Shown in pieces: positions 31,087-41,500 of a stretch of 64,000 bases of DNA. The stretch's first letter is position 1, and the number at the start of each line of letters is the position of its first letter. The notes below the pieces were generated by a model, which saw only the letters and a list, made by a program, of their open reading frames with translations, ran no database searches and was not told where the DNA came from. Source of the DNA: UBA791 sp963602355 (lineage in GTDB: Bacteria; Cyanobacteriota; Vampirovibrionia; Gastranaerophilales; Gastranaerophilaceae); NCBI GenBank assembly GCA_963602355.1, contig CAVCIU010000001.1, positions 34,071-98,070 of the forward strand. Reading direction: 5' to 3'. A program made the position numbers and the translations under genes.

Positions 31087-32847
31087 TTAAATCTCTGCAA
31101 GTCTAACATTCAAAAAGTCGACTTTCTTTAAAGTTTCTTCTAAGAACAATTCAAAACTTGCTCTCTTTTGAACAGTATTCGGTTGAGATATCAATTTTGT
31201 GCAATTTAAAAGTTCAAACTGCAATAACTGTGATAAAAAGATTGTCTTTGAAATCTTATCTAAAATTGTATAAGAAGTAACATAGAAAACTTCGTCATCA
31301 ACATCTTTATTCAAAAGTGTTTTAATAGAACCTCTTATTTCAAAGTTCAACTCTTCTTCGTTTCTAACAAGGTTTCTAGCCTCTTTTTTCAACTCAACAG
31401 GATTATAATTACTTTCGTATAAAGTATCGTTAATTATGTCTTCAGTCGATTTGTTATCAAAAGGAATTTCAATATTAGACATAATCTTTTCAAAATTCAA
31501 ATTCTCAGCCCCGTCTATTTGAGCGCCAAAAGTTGTTGTATTAAAGGCTTTCAATTGACGATTTTCACTAAAGAAGTTTTTGAATTGTTTAATAAAAATT
31601 TCATAATCTTCTCTAGATTTAACAGTTTCACCTGTAACTGATTTTACAAGTACAACTTTTTTCTCTAAATTGCCAACTTTAACCTTATCTTCGCCAACTT
31701 CTATCTCAACAGGGAAGTTTTCTGTACAATAAAGGTTATCATTTTTAAAAGCTAAATCAACACCAGATAATATAATATTCTTACAGCCCAATTCTTTTGC
31801 ACATATCATTGCGCAATATGTAGAGGTACCTGCTGTTTTGTACAAACGAACATAAGAATTCTTTTCTGACAAAGTTTTAGCTAAATCAAAATTGTCCGGA
31901 TAATAGATGAAACAACGTTTTTTCAAAACATTATAAAGTTCTTCATCAGCTTTTATATCGACAACAAAATTTATATCCTTCAATTTTGGTGAATTACTAT
32001 CGAATGTTTTTATAATATCTTTTGTATCAGTAAAGATAATAAAATTTGGAATAACGTCGCGTTCAAGCAAGAAATTTGTTGCTCTATTTACAGCAAAAAT
32101 AACCAATCTATCAGAATATTTTTTAATATAATCGATATTATCCTTCAAACTTGGGCCAGCGCCTACAATAAGTGCCGTTCTACCTTCAAACTTATTATCC
32201 AACAAGCTTATTGGATAAGTTTGTCCGCTGTTTTTTATAAATTTAATACTCGAAGTTACCCAAGATTCTGAATTAACCTTGATTGTATTAATATCTGCAA
32301 TCTTCATTGCGCATGTTTCATAAACTTTTTCCGTAAATGCCTTGATTTCATTAGAATATAGCTGAATATAATTTCTCAAAAAGACCATTTCAATCTTGTC
32401 ATTGATAATGTATTTTTTAGAAATATATTTATAAACTTCTTCAAAATCACAAGAAATAAATAATCGACCACTTTCAATGTATTTTGAATAATCAACCATT
32501 TCAAAAGCAGTTCTCATAACGTTTATATCTGGTTCAATCAAAACAATTTTGCTATTATATTTTTCAAAAACATAATCTAGCATATAACCAACACCTAGAC
32601 CAAAAACAATAATAAAATCAAAAGCTCCCAAAGAAGATTTTATACTTGATTGAACATCATAAAAAGCATCTTCAACAGGATTATCAATACTTTCAAGGGG
32701 TATATTATTTTTTATAAAAATAATATCATCACTCTTTGATTTAGCAATGTCAATTGTTTTTCTGGCATCATCAAAAGACAAACCAATTAAATTATTTGCT
32801 AAAGTCGGATTACATTTTTTTAAAGCTAAAATATTTTGATTAAACAT
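31087..32847 (-). CDS. DUF115/Maf-like (6-hydroxymethylpterin pyrophosphokinase MptE-like) protein
   Basis: A 586-residue cytoplasmic protein. The central domain carries ALIVGAGPSLKDNIDYIKKYSDRL followed by FAVNRATNFLLERDVIPNF and SGVDLAF, the signature of the DUF115 domain shared by MptE and by the Maf proteins that attach nonulosonic acids to flagellin. The N-terminal part (FIIVFGLGVGYML, IVLIEPD) is the companion Rossmann-like domain, and the C-terminal quarter is helical. No flagellar gene is in the window, so it may glycosylate another surface protein such as the SLH protein. The start has no Shine-Dalgarno, but TATTTT lies 6 nt upstream. It is separated from rpoC2 by that operon's terminator. 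Confidence 0.75.
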   Translation of the reverse strand: MFNQNILALKKCNPTLANNLIGLSFDDARKTIDIAKSKSDDIIFIKNNIPLESIDNPVEDAFYDVQSSIKSSLGAFDFIIVFGLGVGYMLDYVFEKYNSKIVLIEPDINVMRTAFEMVDYSKYIESGRLFISCDFEEVYKYISKKYIINDKIEMVFLRNYIQLYSNEIKAFTEKVYETCAMKIADINTIKVNSESWVTSSIKFIKNSGQTYPISLLDNKFEGRTALIVGAGPSLKDNIDYIKKYSDRLVIFAVNRATNFLLERDVIPNFIIFTDTKDIIKTFDSNSPKLKDINFVVDIKADEELYNVLKKRCFIYYPDNFDLAKTLSEKNSYVRLYKTAGTSTYCAMICAKELGCKNIILSGVDLAFKNDNLYCTENFPVEIEVGEDKVKVGNLEKKVVLVKSVTGETVKSREDYEIFIKQFKNFFSENRQLKAFNTTTFGAQIDGAENLNFEKIMSNIEIPFDNKSTEDIINDTLYESNYNPVELKKEARNLVRNEEELNFEIRGSIKTLLNKDVDDEVFYVTSYTILDKISKTIFLSQLLQFELLNCTKLISQPNTVQKRASFELFLEETLKKVDFLNVRLAEI

Positions 32848-32870
32848 AAATTTAAAATACCAGTTTTATA

Positions 32871-32904
32871 AAAAAAAAGCAAGTTCGTTACCGAACTTGC
32901 TTTT
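32871..32904 (-). terminator. Terminator of the rpoB-rpoC1-rpoC2 operon
   Basis: GCAAGTTCG (32879-32887) and CGAACTTGC (32892-32900) form a perfect stem with a TTAC loop, extended by A/T pairs. On the minus strand it runs into eight T. It lies 18 bp after the rpoC2 stop. Confidence 0.92.
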
Positions 32905-32921
32905 CCTTTTTATCTATTGAA

Positions 32922-35900
32922 TTACTCAATAGTGAAGTCAGGAGCGCCAAACATACCTTCAATTTCTTCTAAGATTGCAGAAGGTTTTCTAGCTTGGTTA
33001 CGAGCTGCTGCTCTTCTTTGTGCCTCTTTATCTTTTTCTTCATTTGCATGAGTCAAGTGGTGGTAACCAGTACCAGCTGGGATTAGACGACCAATGATAA
33101 CGTTTTCTTTCAAACCTCTCAATAAGTCTTTCTTACCATCTACAGCTGCTTCAGTAAGAATTCTTGTTGTTTCTTGGAATGAAGCTGCTGAAATAAATGA
33201 TTCAGTGTTCAATGAAGCTTTTGTAATACCTAATAACATATATTCACAAGTTGCTGGTTGTAAACCATTTGCAACTGCTTCCTTGTTTTCTTTTTCGAAT
33301 GTTTGCATTTCTACAAGTTCACCAGGAAGAAGTTTTGTATCACCAGGTTCGATTACTTTAACTTTCTTAGTCATTTGACGAACAATGATTTCAATGTGCT
33401 TATCAGCAATTTCTACACCTTGAGAACGATATACACGTTGTACTTCGTCTACAAGGTATTGTTGTGCAACTTCTGGGCCACATAATCTCATAACGTCGTG
33501 TGGATTTAGTGAACCACTTGTTAATGGTTGACCTTTTTTAATCTTTTCGCCGTTTGAAACTACAATATTTGCGTCAATTGCAAATTTGATTTCTGTTCTT
33601 GAACCATCTTCTGTTTCCAAGTAAAGTCTTGGTATATCATCATCTGTTTCAATAACAGCTTTACCATCAAATTCTGCTAAGATTGCGCTATCTTTAGGTT
33701 TTCTACCTTCAAGTAATTCTTCAACTCTTGGAAGACCTTGAACGATATCACCTGTTTTTTGTCTTTCGTATAACAATGTAGCCAACATATCACCACGTAG
33801 TACTAATGAATTTTCTTCAACTAGTAACTGAGTACCTGGGCTGATTAAGTATGGTCTACCTTCTCTAACAACAACTTCTGATTTTGTTACAGAAACTACT
33901 TGACCTGAAACTGGTGATCTGTCGCCACCTTCTGATAGTAAATCATCTAATTTAACCATATCGCCAGCTTTTACTGTTGCTTTTGTTTTGATTGCAACTT
34001 TTGATTCAAAGTTTTCGCAAACTAATAACAATCTTCTTGCATCTTCTTCAGCTTTCTTGATTGATGCAACACCGTCATTAATTACTAATACTTGAGTTTT
34101 TGCAACTGGAGTTTTTGGTTCAATGATATCACCGTGATTTACAAGTAATTCTGTTTGCATTGAAGAATTTAATTTAGAATTGCCTTCCATTTCACGACGA
34201 ACGATTAATGTTTCAAGTACTACAATCTTCAAGTCGTTGTTTTTATCAAGTTCTACCATACCTTTTAAGTGTGATAAGTAGCCTTGCATTTGAAGAACTA
34301 AACTTGTTCTTGTTAATGTAGCACCGTCAAGATTTCTAACTCTTGCACCGTCCTTGTATTGTAATTGTGTTACAGGAACGATATCAATTAAGTCATCTGT
34401 TTTGTTAAAGTTAATTGAAACTTCTTGAGGTTTGATTTTAATAACTTTTACAGGTCTTACCAAGATTTGAATTGGTTTGTCTGTAATGTTTTCTTCATCT
34501 AAGCTCAATGATGTATCAAGTTCTTCATCTAAATCATCAATATCAGCGAAATCATCATCAGAATCCATTACTGTAACGATAGAAGTTTCTTTTGCTTTGA
34601 TACCTTCTGCGATTACTGTACCTTTTTTGATAACTTCGTTTTCTTCAACTTTTAATTCAGAAACACTTGATAATGTATGAATTTGACCAGGTCTGATTAC
34701 AGCTTCGTGAATTACATCGTTGTATTCTTTGATTTCAACGATACCATCTAAATGACAATATACGTCTTTAACGATTTCTGTACCAGCTGTTACGTATGAA
34801 CCAGATTCAACCATTTTTAAAGCAGAGTCTTTGCTTAATTGGTGAACTTCTTCTGGAATAAATACTACATCACCTGATTTTGTAATGATTTGGTTTTCAT
34901 CAACTTCTACGTCGATATATTTGATTTCACCAGAAGATTCAACTGAACAATCACCGTTGATTAATTCGGCAATAATCATACCGTTTTCAACTGGAGTGTC
35001 AACTGGAGATTTAACGATATATTTTTCACCAGTTGCTTCAACTGTCCAAAGTTGTTCTTTCTTAGTTTGTTCAAATGTAGCATTTGAAGGCATTAATGAT
35101 GCGATAACGATTGTTAATTCTTTACCTTGAACAATCTTCTTGATTTTATGACCTTCAAATTTAGTTTCTTCGATAACTAAGTCTTGACCTATACGAACTT
35201 CACCACCATGTTCACAAATAGTTAAAGTTTCAGCAAGCTTTTCGCCTTCTTTCATTTTTTGACCGTCTTTAACTAATAATTTAGAACCACTTGGTAAATT
35301 GTAAACGTCGCCACCTAAAACCCAAACAACACCTTGTTTGTTTGCTGTTCTAGAAATGTTACCTTGTCTATCTTTCTTTTCATCAGCAATGAAGTCTTTA
35401 AATACAACTTCACCTGATAAGTCTGAAGTGATATCTTTTGTAGCTTTTTCTGTTAAACGAGAACCGTCCCCTTGAGAAACTGGTTCGTATTCAGCAAGTT
35501 TAAAGCCTTTTTCAACTTCTTGACCGTCTGTAAAGAAGATTGTTGCACCAGCAGGAATGTGGTATTTAGTAGTTCTCTTAGCGCCTACTATTTCTGCTTC
35601 TACTTCGTACATAGAAAGTTTTACAACGTCCCCATGACGAGTTCTTACTTCTCTAGTTTTTAATTTACAAGAGATTTTACCAGAATCTTTAGCTTCAACA
35701 GTTTTCATAGCACCAGAACCTTTGAATACACCACCTGTGTGGAATGTTCTCATTGTTAACTGTGTACCAGGTTCACCGATTGATTGAGCTGCGATAATAC
35801 CGATTGATTCACCAACATCAACAAGTTTTTGAGTTGTCATTGCCCAACCATAACATTTTTGGCAAACACCATATTCTAATTCACAAGTTAAGCCTGAACG

Positions 35901-36767
35901 AACTGCAAGTTCTTCTAAATTTAAATGACGAACTTTTTCAATATCTTCACGACCCATTGTTGTATTTGCAGGAACAAGAACTGTACCGTCTGTATCAACA
36001 ATGTCTTGTGCAATTGTTCTACCTAATAATCTATCGATTAATGGAACGATAACTGAACCACCATCTGTGATACTCTTCAACATAATGTGTTTAGTACCAT
36101 GACAGTCTGTATCACGAATGATAACATCTTGAGCAACGTCAACTAGACGTCTTGTTAAGTAACCAGAGTCGGCTGTTTTTAACGCTGTATCTACAAGACC
36201 TTTACGAGCACCGTATGATGAAATGATGTATTCTGTACAAGATAGACCTTCTTTAAAGTTTGCTTTAATAGGTAAGTCGATGATTTGACCTTGCGCATCT
36301 GCCATCAATCCACGCATACCAACTAATTGTGATACTTGTGATAAGTTACCTCTGGCACCAGAGAATGCCATCATATATACTGGGTTCAATCTATCAAAGT
36401 TTTCAACTACTTGAGCTGTTAATTTAGCTGTTGTTTCTGACCAAGTGTCGATAACCTTTGTATATCTTTCTACTTCTGTAATTTCACCTTTTAGGTAACG
36501 AGTTGTAGATTTTTCAATTTCTGATTCTGCTTCGTTCAACAAATCTTTTTTAGTTTCTGGAACTGACAAGTCTGAAATTGAGATTGTTACGCCTGATTTT
36601 GTTGCGTAATGATAACCCAAGTTTTTCAATGTATTTGCAAGCTCAGCTGCTTTAGCTCCGCCGTATTCAAGATAAATTTGAGATAATAGCTTGTTTAAAG
36701 CTTTTTTATCCATCTGTTTATTAATAAATTCTGGAGCATTTTTTGTTTGTGTGTACATATTTTCCAT
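32922..36767 (-). CDS. rpoC2: RNA polymerase beta-prime subunit, C-terminal part (RpoC2)
   Basis: The C-terminal portion of beta-prime, 1281 residues, encoded separately as in Cyanobacteria and plastids. The start (EFINKQMDKKALNKLLSQIYLEYGGAKAAELANTLKNLGYHYAT) matches cyanobacterial RpoC2, and the trigger-loop/bridge region SIGEPGTQLTMRTFHTGG is intact. About residues 330-960 form the long SI3 insertion of sandwich-barrel hybrid motifs typical of this lineage. The jaw/clamp end follows with VQGLPRVEELLEGRKP and the final LIPAGTGYHHL region. An AAGGA site precedes the ATG, 23 bp after rpoC1. It is the last gene of the operon. Confidence 0.97.
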   Translation of the reverse strand: MENMYTQTKNAPEFINKQMDKKALNKLLSQIYLEYGGAKAAELANTLKNLGYHYATKSGVTISISDLSVPETKKDLLNEAESEIEKSTTRYLKGEITEVERYTKVIDTWSETTAKLTAQVVENFDRLNPVYMMAFSGARGNLSQVSQLVGMRGLMADAQGQIIDLPIKANFKEGLSCTEYIISSYGARKGLVDTALKTADSGYLTRRLVDVAQDVIIRDTDCHGTKHIMLKSITDGGSVIVPLIDRLLGRTIAQDIVDTDGTVLVPANTTMGREDIEKVRHLNLEELAVRSGLTCELEYGVCQKCYGWAMTTQKLVDVGESIGIIAAQSIGEPGTQLTMRTFHTGGVFKGSGAMKTVEAKDSGKISCKLKTREVRTRHGDVVKLSMYEVEAEIVGAKRTTKYHIPAGATIFFTDGQEVEKGFKLAEYEPVSQGDGSRLTEKATKDITSDLSGEVVFKDFIADEKKDRQGNISRTANKQGVVWVLGGDVYNLPSGSKLLVKDGQKMKEGEKLAETLTICEHGGEVRIGQDLVIEETKFEGHKIKKIVQGKELTIVIASLMPSNATFEQTKKEQLWTVEATGEKYIVKSPVDTPVENGMIIAELINGDCSVESSGEIKYIDVEVDENQIITKSGDVVFIPEEVHQLSKDSALKMVESGSYVTAGTEIVKDVYCHLDGIVEIKEYNDVIHEAVIRPGQIHTLSSVSELKVEENEVIKKGTVIAEGIKAKETSIVTVMDSDDDFADIDDLDEELDTSLSLDEENITDKPIQILVRPVKVIKIKPQEVSINFNKTDDLIDIVPVTQLQYKDGARVRNLDGATLTRTSLVLQMQGYLSHLKGMVELDKNNDLKIVVLETLIVRREMEGNSKLNSSMQTELLVNHGDIIEPKTPVAKTQVLVINDGVASIKKAEEDARRLLLVCENFESKVAIKTKATVKAGDMVKLDDLLSEGGDRSPVSGQVVSVTKSEVVVREGRPYLISPGTQLLVEENSLVLRGDMLATLLYERQKTGDIVQGLPRVEELLEGRKPKDSAILAEFDGKAVIETDDDIPRLYLETEDGSRTEIKFAIDANIVVSNGEKIKKGQPLTSGSLNPHDVMRLCGPEVAQQYLVDEVQRVYRSQGVEIADKHIEIIVRQMTKKVKVIEPGDTKLLPGELVEMQTFEKENKEAVANGLQPATCEYMLLGITKASLNTESFISAASFQETTRILTEAAVDGKKDLLRGLKENVIIGRLIPAGTGYHHLTHANEEKDKEAQRRAAARNQARKPSAILEEIEGMFGAPDFTIE

Positions 36768-36790
36768 TTTTTATTATCCTTACTAACTTT

Positions 36791-38500
36791 CTATACAAGT
36801 GCCTTTCTAACAGCTTCGTTGAAGATAATTCTTCCAGCTGTAGTTTCAAAACGTTTACCATGTTCATCACGAACAATGATTTTATCGTGAAGCTTGATTA
36901 CACCTACTTCAAGAGCAGAAATTGCATCTTGGAAGTTGTAGAAATAGTGTTGAGCTTCCATACTTTCGTCTTTGATAAGAGTCAAGTAGTACATGCCCAT
37001 AACCATATCTTGAGATGGTGTAATGATAGGTTTACCTGTAGCAGGAGCTAAGATGTTGTTAGATGCTAACATCAACATTCTTGCTTCAGTTTGAGCTTCA
37101 ATTGATAAAGGAACATGGACAGCCATTTGGTCACCGTCGAAGTCAGCATTGAATGCTGTACATACTAGAGGGTGTAATTGGATTGCACGTCCTTCAACTA
37201 GTTTTGGTTCAAATGCTTGAATACCTAATCTGTGAAGAGTTGGGGCACGGTTTAGTAATACTGGGTGTCCGTCGATTACCTCTTCTAAGATATCCCAAAC
37301 GATTGGTTCTGAACGTTCAATTCTCTTCTTAGCTGATTTGATATTTTGAACATAACCACGTTCGATTAATTTGTTTACAACGAATGGTTTAAATAATTCG
37401 ATTGCCATTTCTTTTGGTAAACCACATTGATTTAATTTCAATGATGGACCTACCACGATAACTGAACGACCAGAGTAGTCAACACGTTTACCTAATAAGT
37501 TTTGACGGAAACGACCTTGTTTACCTTCGATGATGTTTGATAATGATTTCAATGGTCTGTTGTTTGGACCAACAACTGTTCTACCACGTCTACCGTTATC
37601 GATTAATGCGTCTACTGCTTCTTGTAACATACGTTTTTCGTTTCTTACGATGATTTCAGGAGCACCCATTTCTAACAATCTTTGTAAACGGTTGTTTCTG
37701 TTGATTACACGTCTGTATAAATCATTTAAGTCAGATGTAGCGAAACGACCACCGTCTAATTGAACCATTGGTCTTAAATCTGGTGGAGTTACAGGAATTA
37801 CGTCCATAATCATCCAAGTTGGATCTGTTTCGCTTGAAATTAATGAATCTAATAATCTTAATCTCTTAATTAATTTTGATTTCTTTTGAACAGAAGTTAC
37901 ACCGTTGTTTAATTCTGTTCTAATTTCTTCTGCAAGAGCTTTAATATCGATTTCACCAATCAATTCTTTAATAGCTTCTGCACCGATACCTACTTTAAGA
38001 GTTGTATCTTCGTGTTCTAAAACGTAATCTTCGTATTCATCTTCGTTAAGAAGTTGATATTTTCTGAATTCGCTTTCGCCACCATCAATAACAACATAGT
38101 TATTGAAGTAAATTACTTGTTCTAAGTCTTTCAAAGACATATCAAGTAAAAGACCCATGTATGAAGGAATACCTTTTAAGAACCAGATGTGAGAAACAGG
38201 AGCAGCTAATTTAATGTGTCCCATTCTGTGTCTACGAACTTTTGAATCAGTAACTTCAACACCGCATCTTTCACAGATAATACCTTTATGACGAACTCTT
38301 TTATATTTACCGCAATAACATTCCCAGTCTTTTGTAGGTCCAAAAATTCTTTCGCAGAAAAGACCATCTCTTTCTGGTTTTAAAGTACGGTAGTTGATTG
38401 TTTCAGGTTTAGTAACTTCACCGTAAGACCATTTTAAAATTCTTTCAGGTGAGGCGATACTAATCTGTATATAATCAAAGTAATCAATACTTGTTGACAT
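36791..38500 (-). CDS. rpoC1: RNA polymerase gamma subunit (RpoC1, N-terminal beta-prime)
   Basis: The N-terminal part of beta-prime, 569 residues, with its own start and stop codons. It holds the zinc-binding clamp (CYCGKYKRVRHKGIICERCGVEV), the rudder/lid region and the catalytic Mg motif NADFDGD (451-457). The chain ends shortly after the secondary-channel region, where cyanobacterial RpoC1 also ends. A strong AAGGAG site is 8 nt before the ATG. The split from rpoC2 is the strongest lineage marker in this window. A long hairpin lies in the 71-bp gap between rpoB and this gene. Confidence 0.97.
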   Translation of the reverse strand: MSTSIDYFDYIQISIASPERILKWSYGEVTKPETINYRTLKPERDGLFCERIFGPTKDWECYCGKYKRVRHKGIICERCGVEVTDSKVRRHRMGHIKLAAPVSHIWFLKGIPSYMGLLLDMSLKDLEQVIYFNNYVVIDGGESEFRKYQLLNEDEYEDYVLEHEDTTLKVGIGAEAIKELIGEIDIKALAEEIRTELNNGVTSVQKKSKLIKRLRLLDSLISSETDPTWMIMDVIPVTPPDLRPMVQLDGGRFATSDLNDLYRRVINRNNRLQRLLEMGAPEIIVRNEKRMLQEAVDALIDNGRRGRTVVGPNNRPLKSLSNIIEGKQGRFRQNLLGKRVDYSGRSVIVVGPSLKLNQCGLPKEMAIELFKPFVVNKLIERGYVQNIKSAKKRIERSEPIVWDILEEVIDGHPVLLNRAPTLHRLGIQAFEPKLVEGRAIQLHPLVCTAFNADFDGDQMAVHVPLSIEAQTEARMLMLASNNILAPATGKPIITPSQDMVMGMYYLTLIKDESMEAQHYFYNFQDAISALEVGVIKLHDKIIVRDEHGKRFETTAGRIIFNEAVRKALV

Positions 38501-38526
38501 TTATTATTTCTCCTTTATATACTTTG

Positions 38527-38558
38527 GCGAAATGTGAAAGAAGTCTTTCACATTTCGC
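38527..38558 (-). other. Perfect hairpin between rpoB and rpoC1
   Basis: GCGAAATGTGAAAGA (38527-38541) and TCTTTCACATTTCGC (38544-38558) form a 15-bp perfect inverted repeat. On the minus strand it follows the rpoB stop and precedes rpoC1. No T-tract follows, so it is probably not a full terminator. It may be an RNase processing site, a partial attenuator, or a structure that sets the beta to beta-prime ratio. Confidence 0.7.
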
Positions 38559-38571
38559 TATTAATTATTTA

Positions 38572-41500
38572 CTAATCACCAAATGTAGTTGGTGTTTCAA
38601 AGAAGTTGATATTTAACAATTCAGAGTCAATATCAGACAATGTGCGTTTTGGAGCAGCTTTTCTCAAGTCGTCCATGTCGCTCATTAAGTCAACTTCAAC
38701 ACCGTCTTTCTTAGCAACAGTGATATCCAAACCGATACTTTGTAATTCTCTTACAAGTACTTTGAATGATTCTGGGATACCAGGTCTTGGAATGTTATCA
38801 CCTTTAACGATTGATTCGTAAGCTCTGTTACGTCCGTTAACATCATCGGATTTGATTGTAAGCATTTCTTGAAGAGTATAAGCTGCGCCGTATGCTTCAA
38901 GAGCCCAAACTTCCATTTCACCGAATCTTTGACCACCGAATTGAGCCTTACCACCTAAAGGTTGTTGTGTTACTAATGAGTAAGGACCAGTTGAACGAGC
39001 ATGAATTTTATCGTCAACTAAGTGGACAAGTTTCAAGATGTAAGTTAAACCAACTGCAACTGGTTCATCGAATGGTTCACCAGTTCTACCGTCGATTAAA
39101 CGAACTTTACCGTCTTCGCCAACCCAATCACAACCAGATTCTTTAATACCTTTTAGTAATTCAGCTTTAGTTGCGATTTCTGATTGGTTTTCGCCGTATC
39201 TTTCATCGAAAGATGGAGCTTCGTAATAATTACCTGTTAAGTATGCTGCTAAACCTAATAAGTGTTCGTAAGTTTGACCTACGTTCATACGTGAAGGAAC
39301 ACCTAGTGGGTTCAATACAACATCAATTGGAGTACCGTCTGGTAAGAATGGCATATCTTCTTTTGGAAGAATTCTTGATACGATACCTTTGTTACCATGA
39401 CGACCTGAAAGTTTATCACCTACAGATACTTTACGTTTTTGAGCAATGTAAACTCTAATAACTGTATTTGCACCTGGTGGTAATTCATCACCTTTTTCTC
39501 TGTCAAATACTTTAACATCAAGAACTCTACCGCCTTCGCCGTGAGGAACTCTTAATGAATTATCTTTTACATCTCTTGCTTTTTCAGCGAAGATTGCTCT
39601 TAATAATTTTTCTTCTGGTGGGTGTTCAGATTCACCTTTTGGAGTAACTTTACCAACAAGGATATCATCTGCATAAACTCTAGCACCGATACGAACAATA
39701 CCACGTTCATCTAAGTGTCTCAAAGCATCTTCTGAAACATTTGGAATTTCACGAGTAATTTCTTCTGGTCCAAGTTTAGTTTGTCTAGCATCTATTTCTA
39801 ATTTTTCAATGTGAACAGATGTGAATATATCATCATGAACGCATCTTTCTGAAAGAAGGATAGCATCTTCGAAGTTATATCCTTCCCAAGGCATATATGC
39901 TACAAGAACATTTTTACCTAATGAAAGTTCGCCACCACATGTTGAAGCACCGTCTGCAAGTACATCACCTACGTGAACCTTATCACCTTCTCTTACGATA
40001 GGTTTTTGGTTGATACAAGTATCTTGGTTACTTCTTACATATTTCATTAATTGATATAGGTGAGGTTTGTTATCCATATCTCTAACGATAATTTCTTCAC
40101 CTACAACTCTTTCAACAGTACCGTCGCAGTCGCAAACGATAACCATACCAGAGTCTTTAGCAACTCTCTTTTCCATACCTGTACCAACAACTGGTCTTTG
40201 AGTAATTAAAAGAGGTACTGATTGACGTTGCATGTTAGAACCCATCAATGCACGGTTGGCATCATCGTGTTCGATAAATGGAATCATTGATGTGGCAACT
40301 GAGATAATTTGGATTGGGCAAACACCAACATAGTCAACTTTTGAAGATTCACACATAATGAACTCTGAACGATAACGAGCAGGAACATTTGCGTCTTTAA
40401 ATCTTCTGTCTTCTGTTAATTTAACGTCAGCTGGAGCGCAACGGAAGTTTTCGTCTTCGTCAGCTGTCATATAAACTACTTCATCTGTTACAACGCCGTC
40501 TTTAACAACGAAGAATGGAGATTCGATGAAACCATAATCGTTAACACGAGCATGTGTAGCTAATGAACCAATCAAACCTGCGTTAGGTCCTTCTGGTGTT
40601 TCAATCGGACAAATACGACCGTAGTGAGAAGGGTGAATATCACGAACTGCGAAACCAGCTCTTTCTCTTTGTAAACCGCCAGGTCCTAATGCTGAAATAC
40701 GTCTTTTGTGAGTCAATTCAGCAAGTGGGTTAATTTGATCCATGAATTGTGATAACTGAGAACTACCAAAGAATTCTTTCAATGAAGCAACTAATGGTTT
40801 AGTGTTCAATAAGTTCAATGGAGTAAGAGTTTCACTATCTTGAAGTGTCATTCTTTCTTTAACGATACGTTCAATACGGCTTAAACCAACTCTGAATTGG
40901 TTTTGTAACAATTCACCAACTGAACGAATACGTCTATTACCTAAGTGGTCAATATCATCAACTGTACCTTCATCATAAGTTAAGTTGATTAAGTATTCGA
41001 TAGATTGAACAATATCAGTAATAGTCAATGTTCTTTGAGAAGCATGAATATTCAAGTTCAATTTTTTGTTTAATTTGTAACGACCTACACGACCAATATC
41101 GTATTTCTTTTCATCGAAGAAACGAGCTTCGATAATTTGACGACCACCTTGAGCAGATGCAGGATCACCAGGTCTTAATTTTTTGTATACATCAATTAAA
41201 GCATCTTCTGTTGTTTCAGTTGTATCTTTTTCCAATGTTTTCTTTAAGAATTCAAAGTGAGTGAAAGATGCTTCCATTTCAGCTACTGACAAGCCCATAG
41301 CTTTTAATAATGTAGTAGCTAAGATTTTTCTATTTTTATCGATTTTAACGTAGATTAAATCGTTAGAATCTGTTTCAATCTTAATCCAAGCACCTCTGTT
41401 TGGAATGATTGTAGCATTATATAAACGTTTACCAGTAGGTGAAACATCACGTTTGAAGTAAACACCAGGTGAACGAACGATTTGAGAAACGATAACACGT

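Noticed and set aside
33094..41400. Several long plus-strand reading frames inside rpoB, rpoC1 and rpoC2
   Set aside because: They are antisense shadows of strongly biased codon use. They lack ribosome sites and have low-complexity translations.
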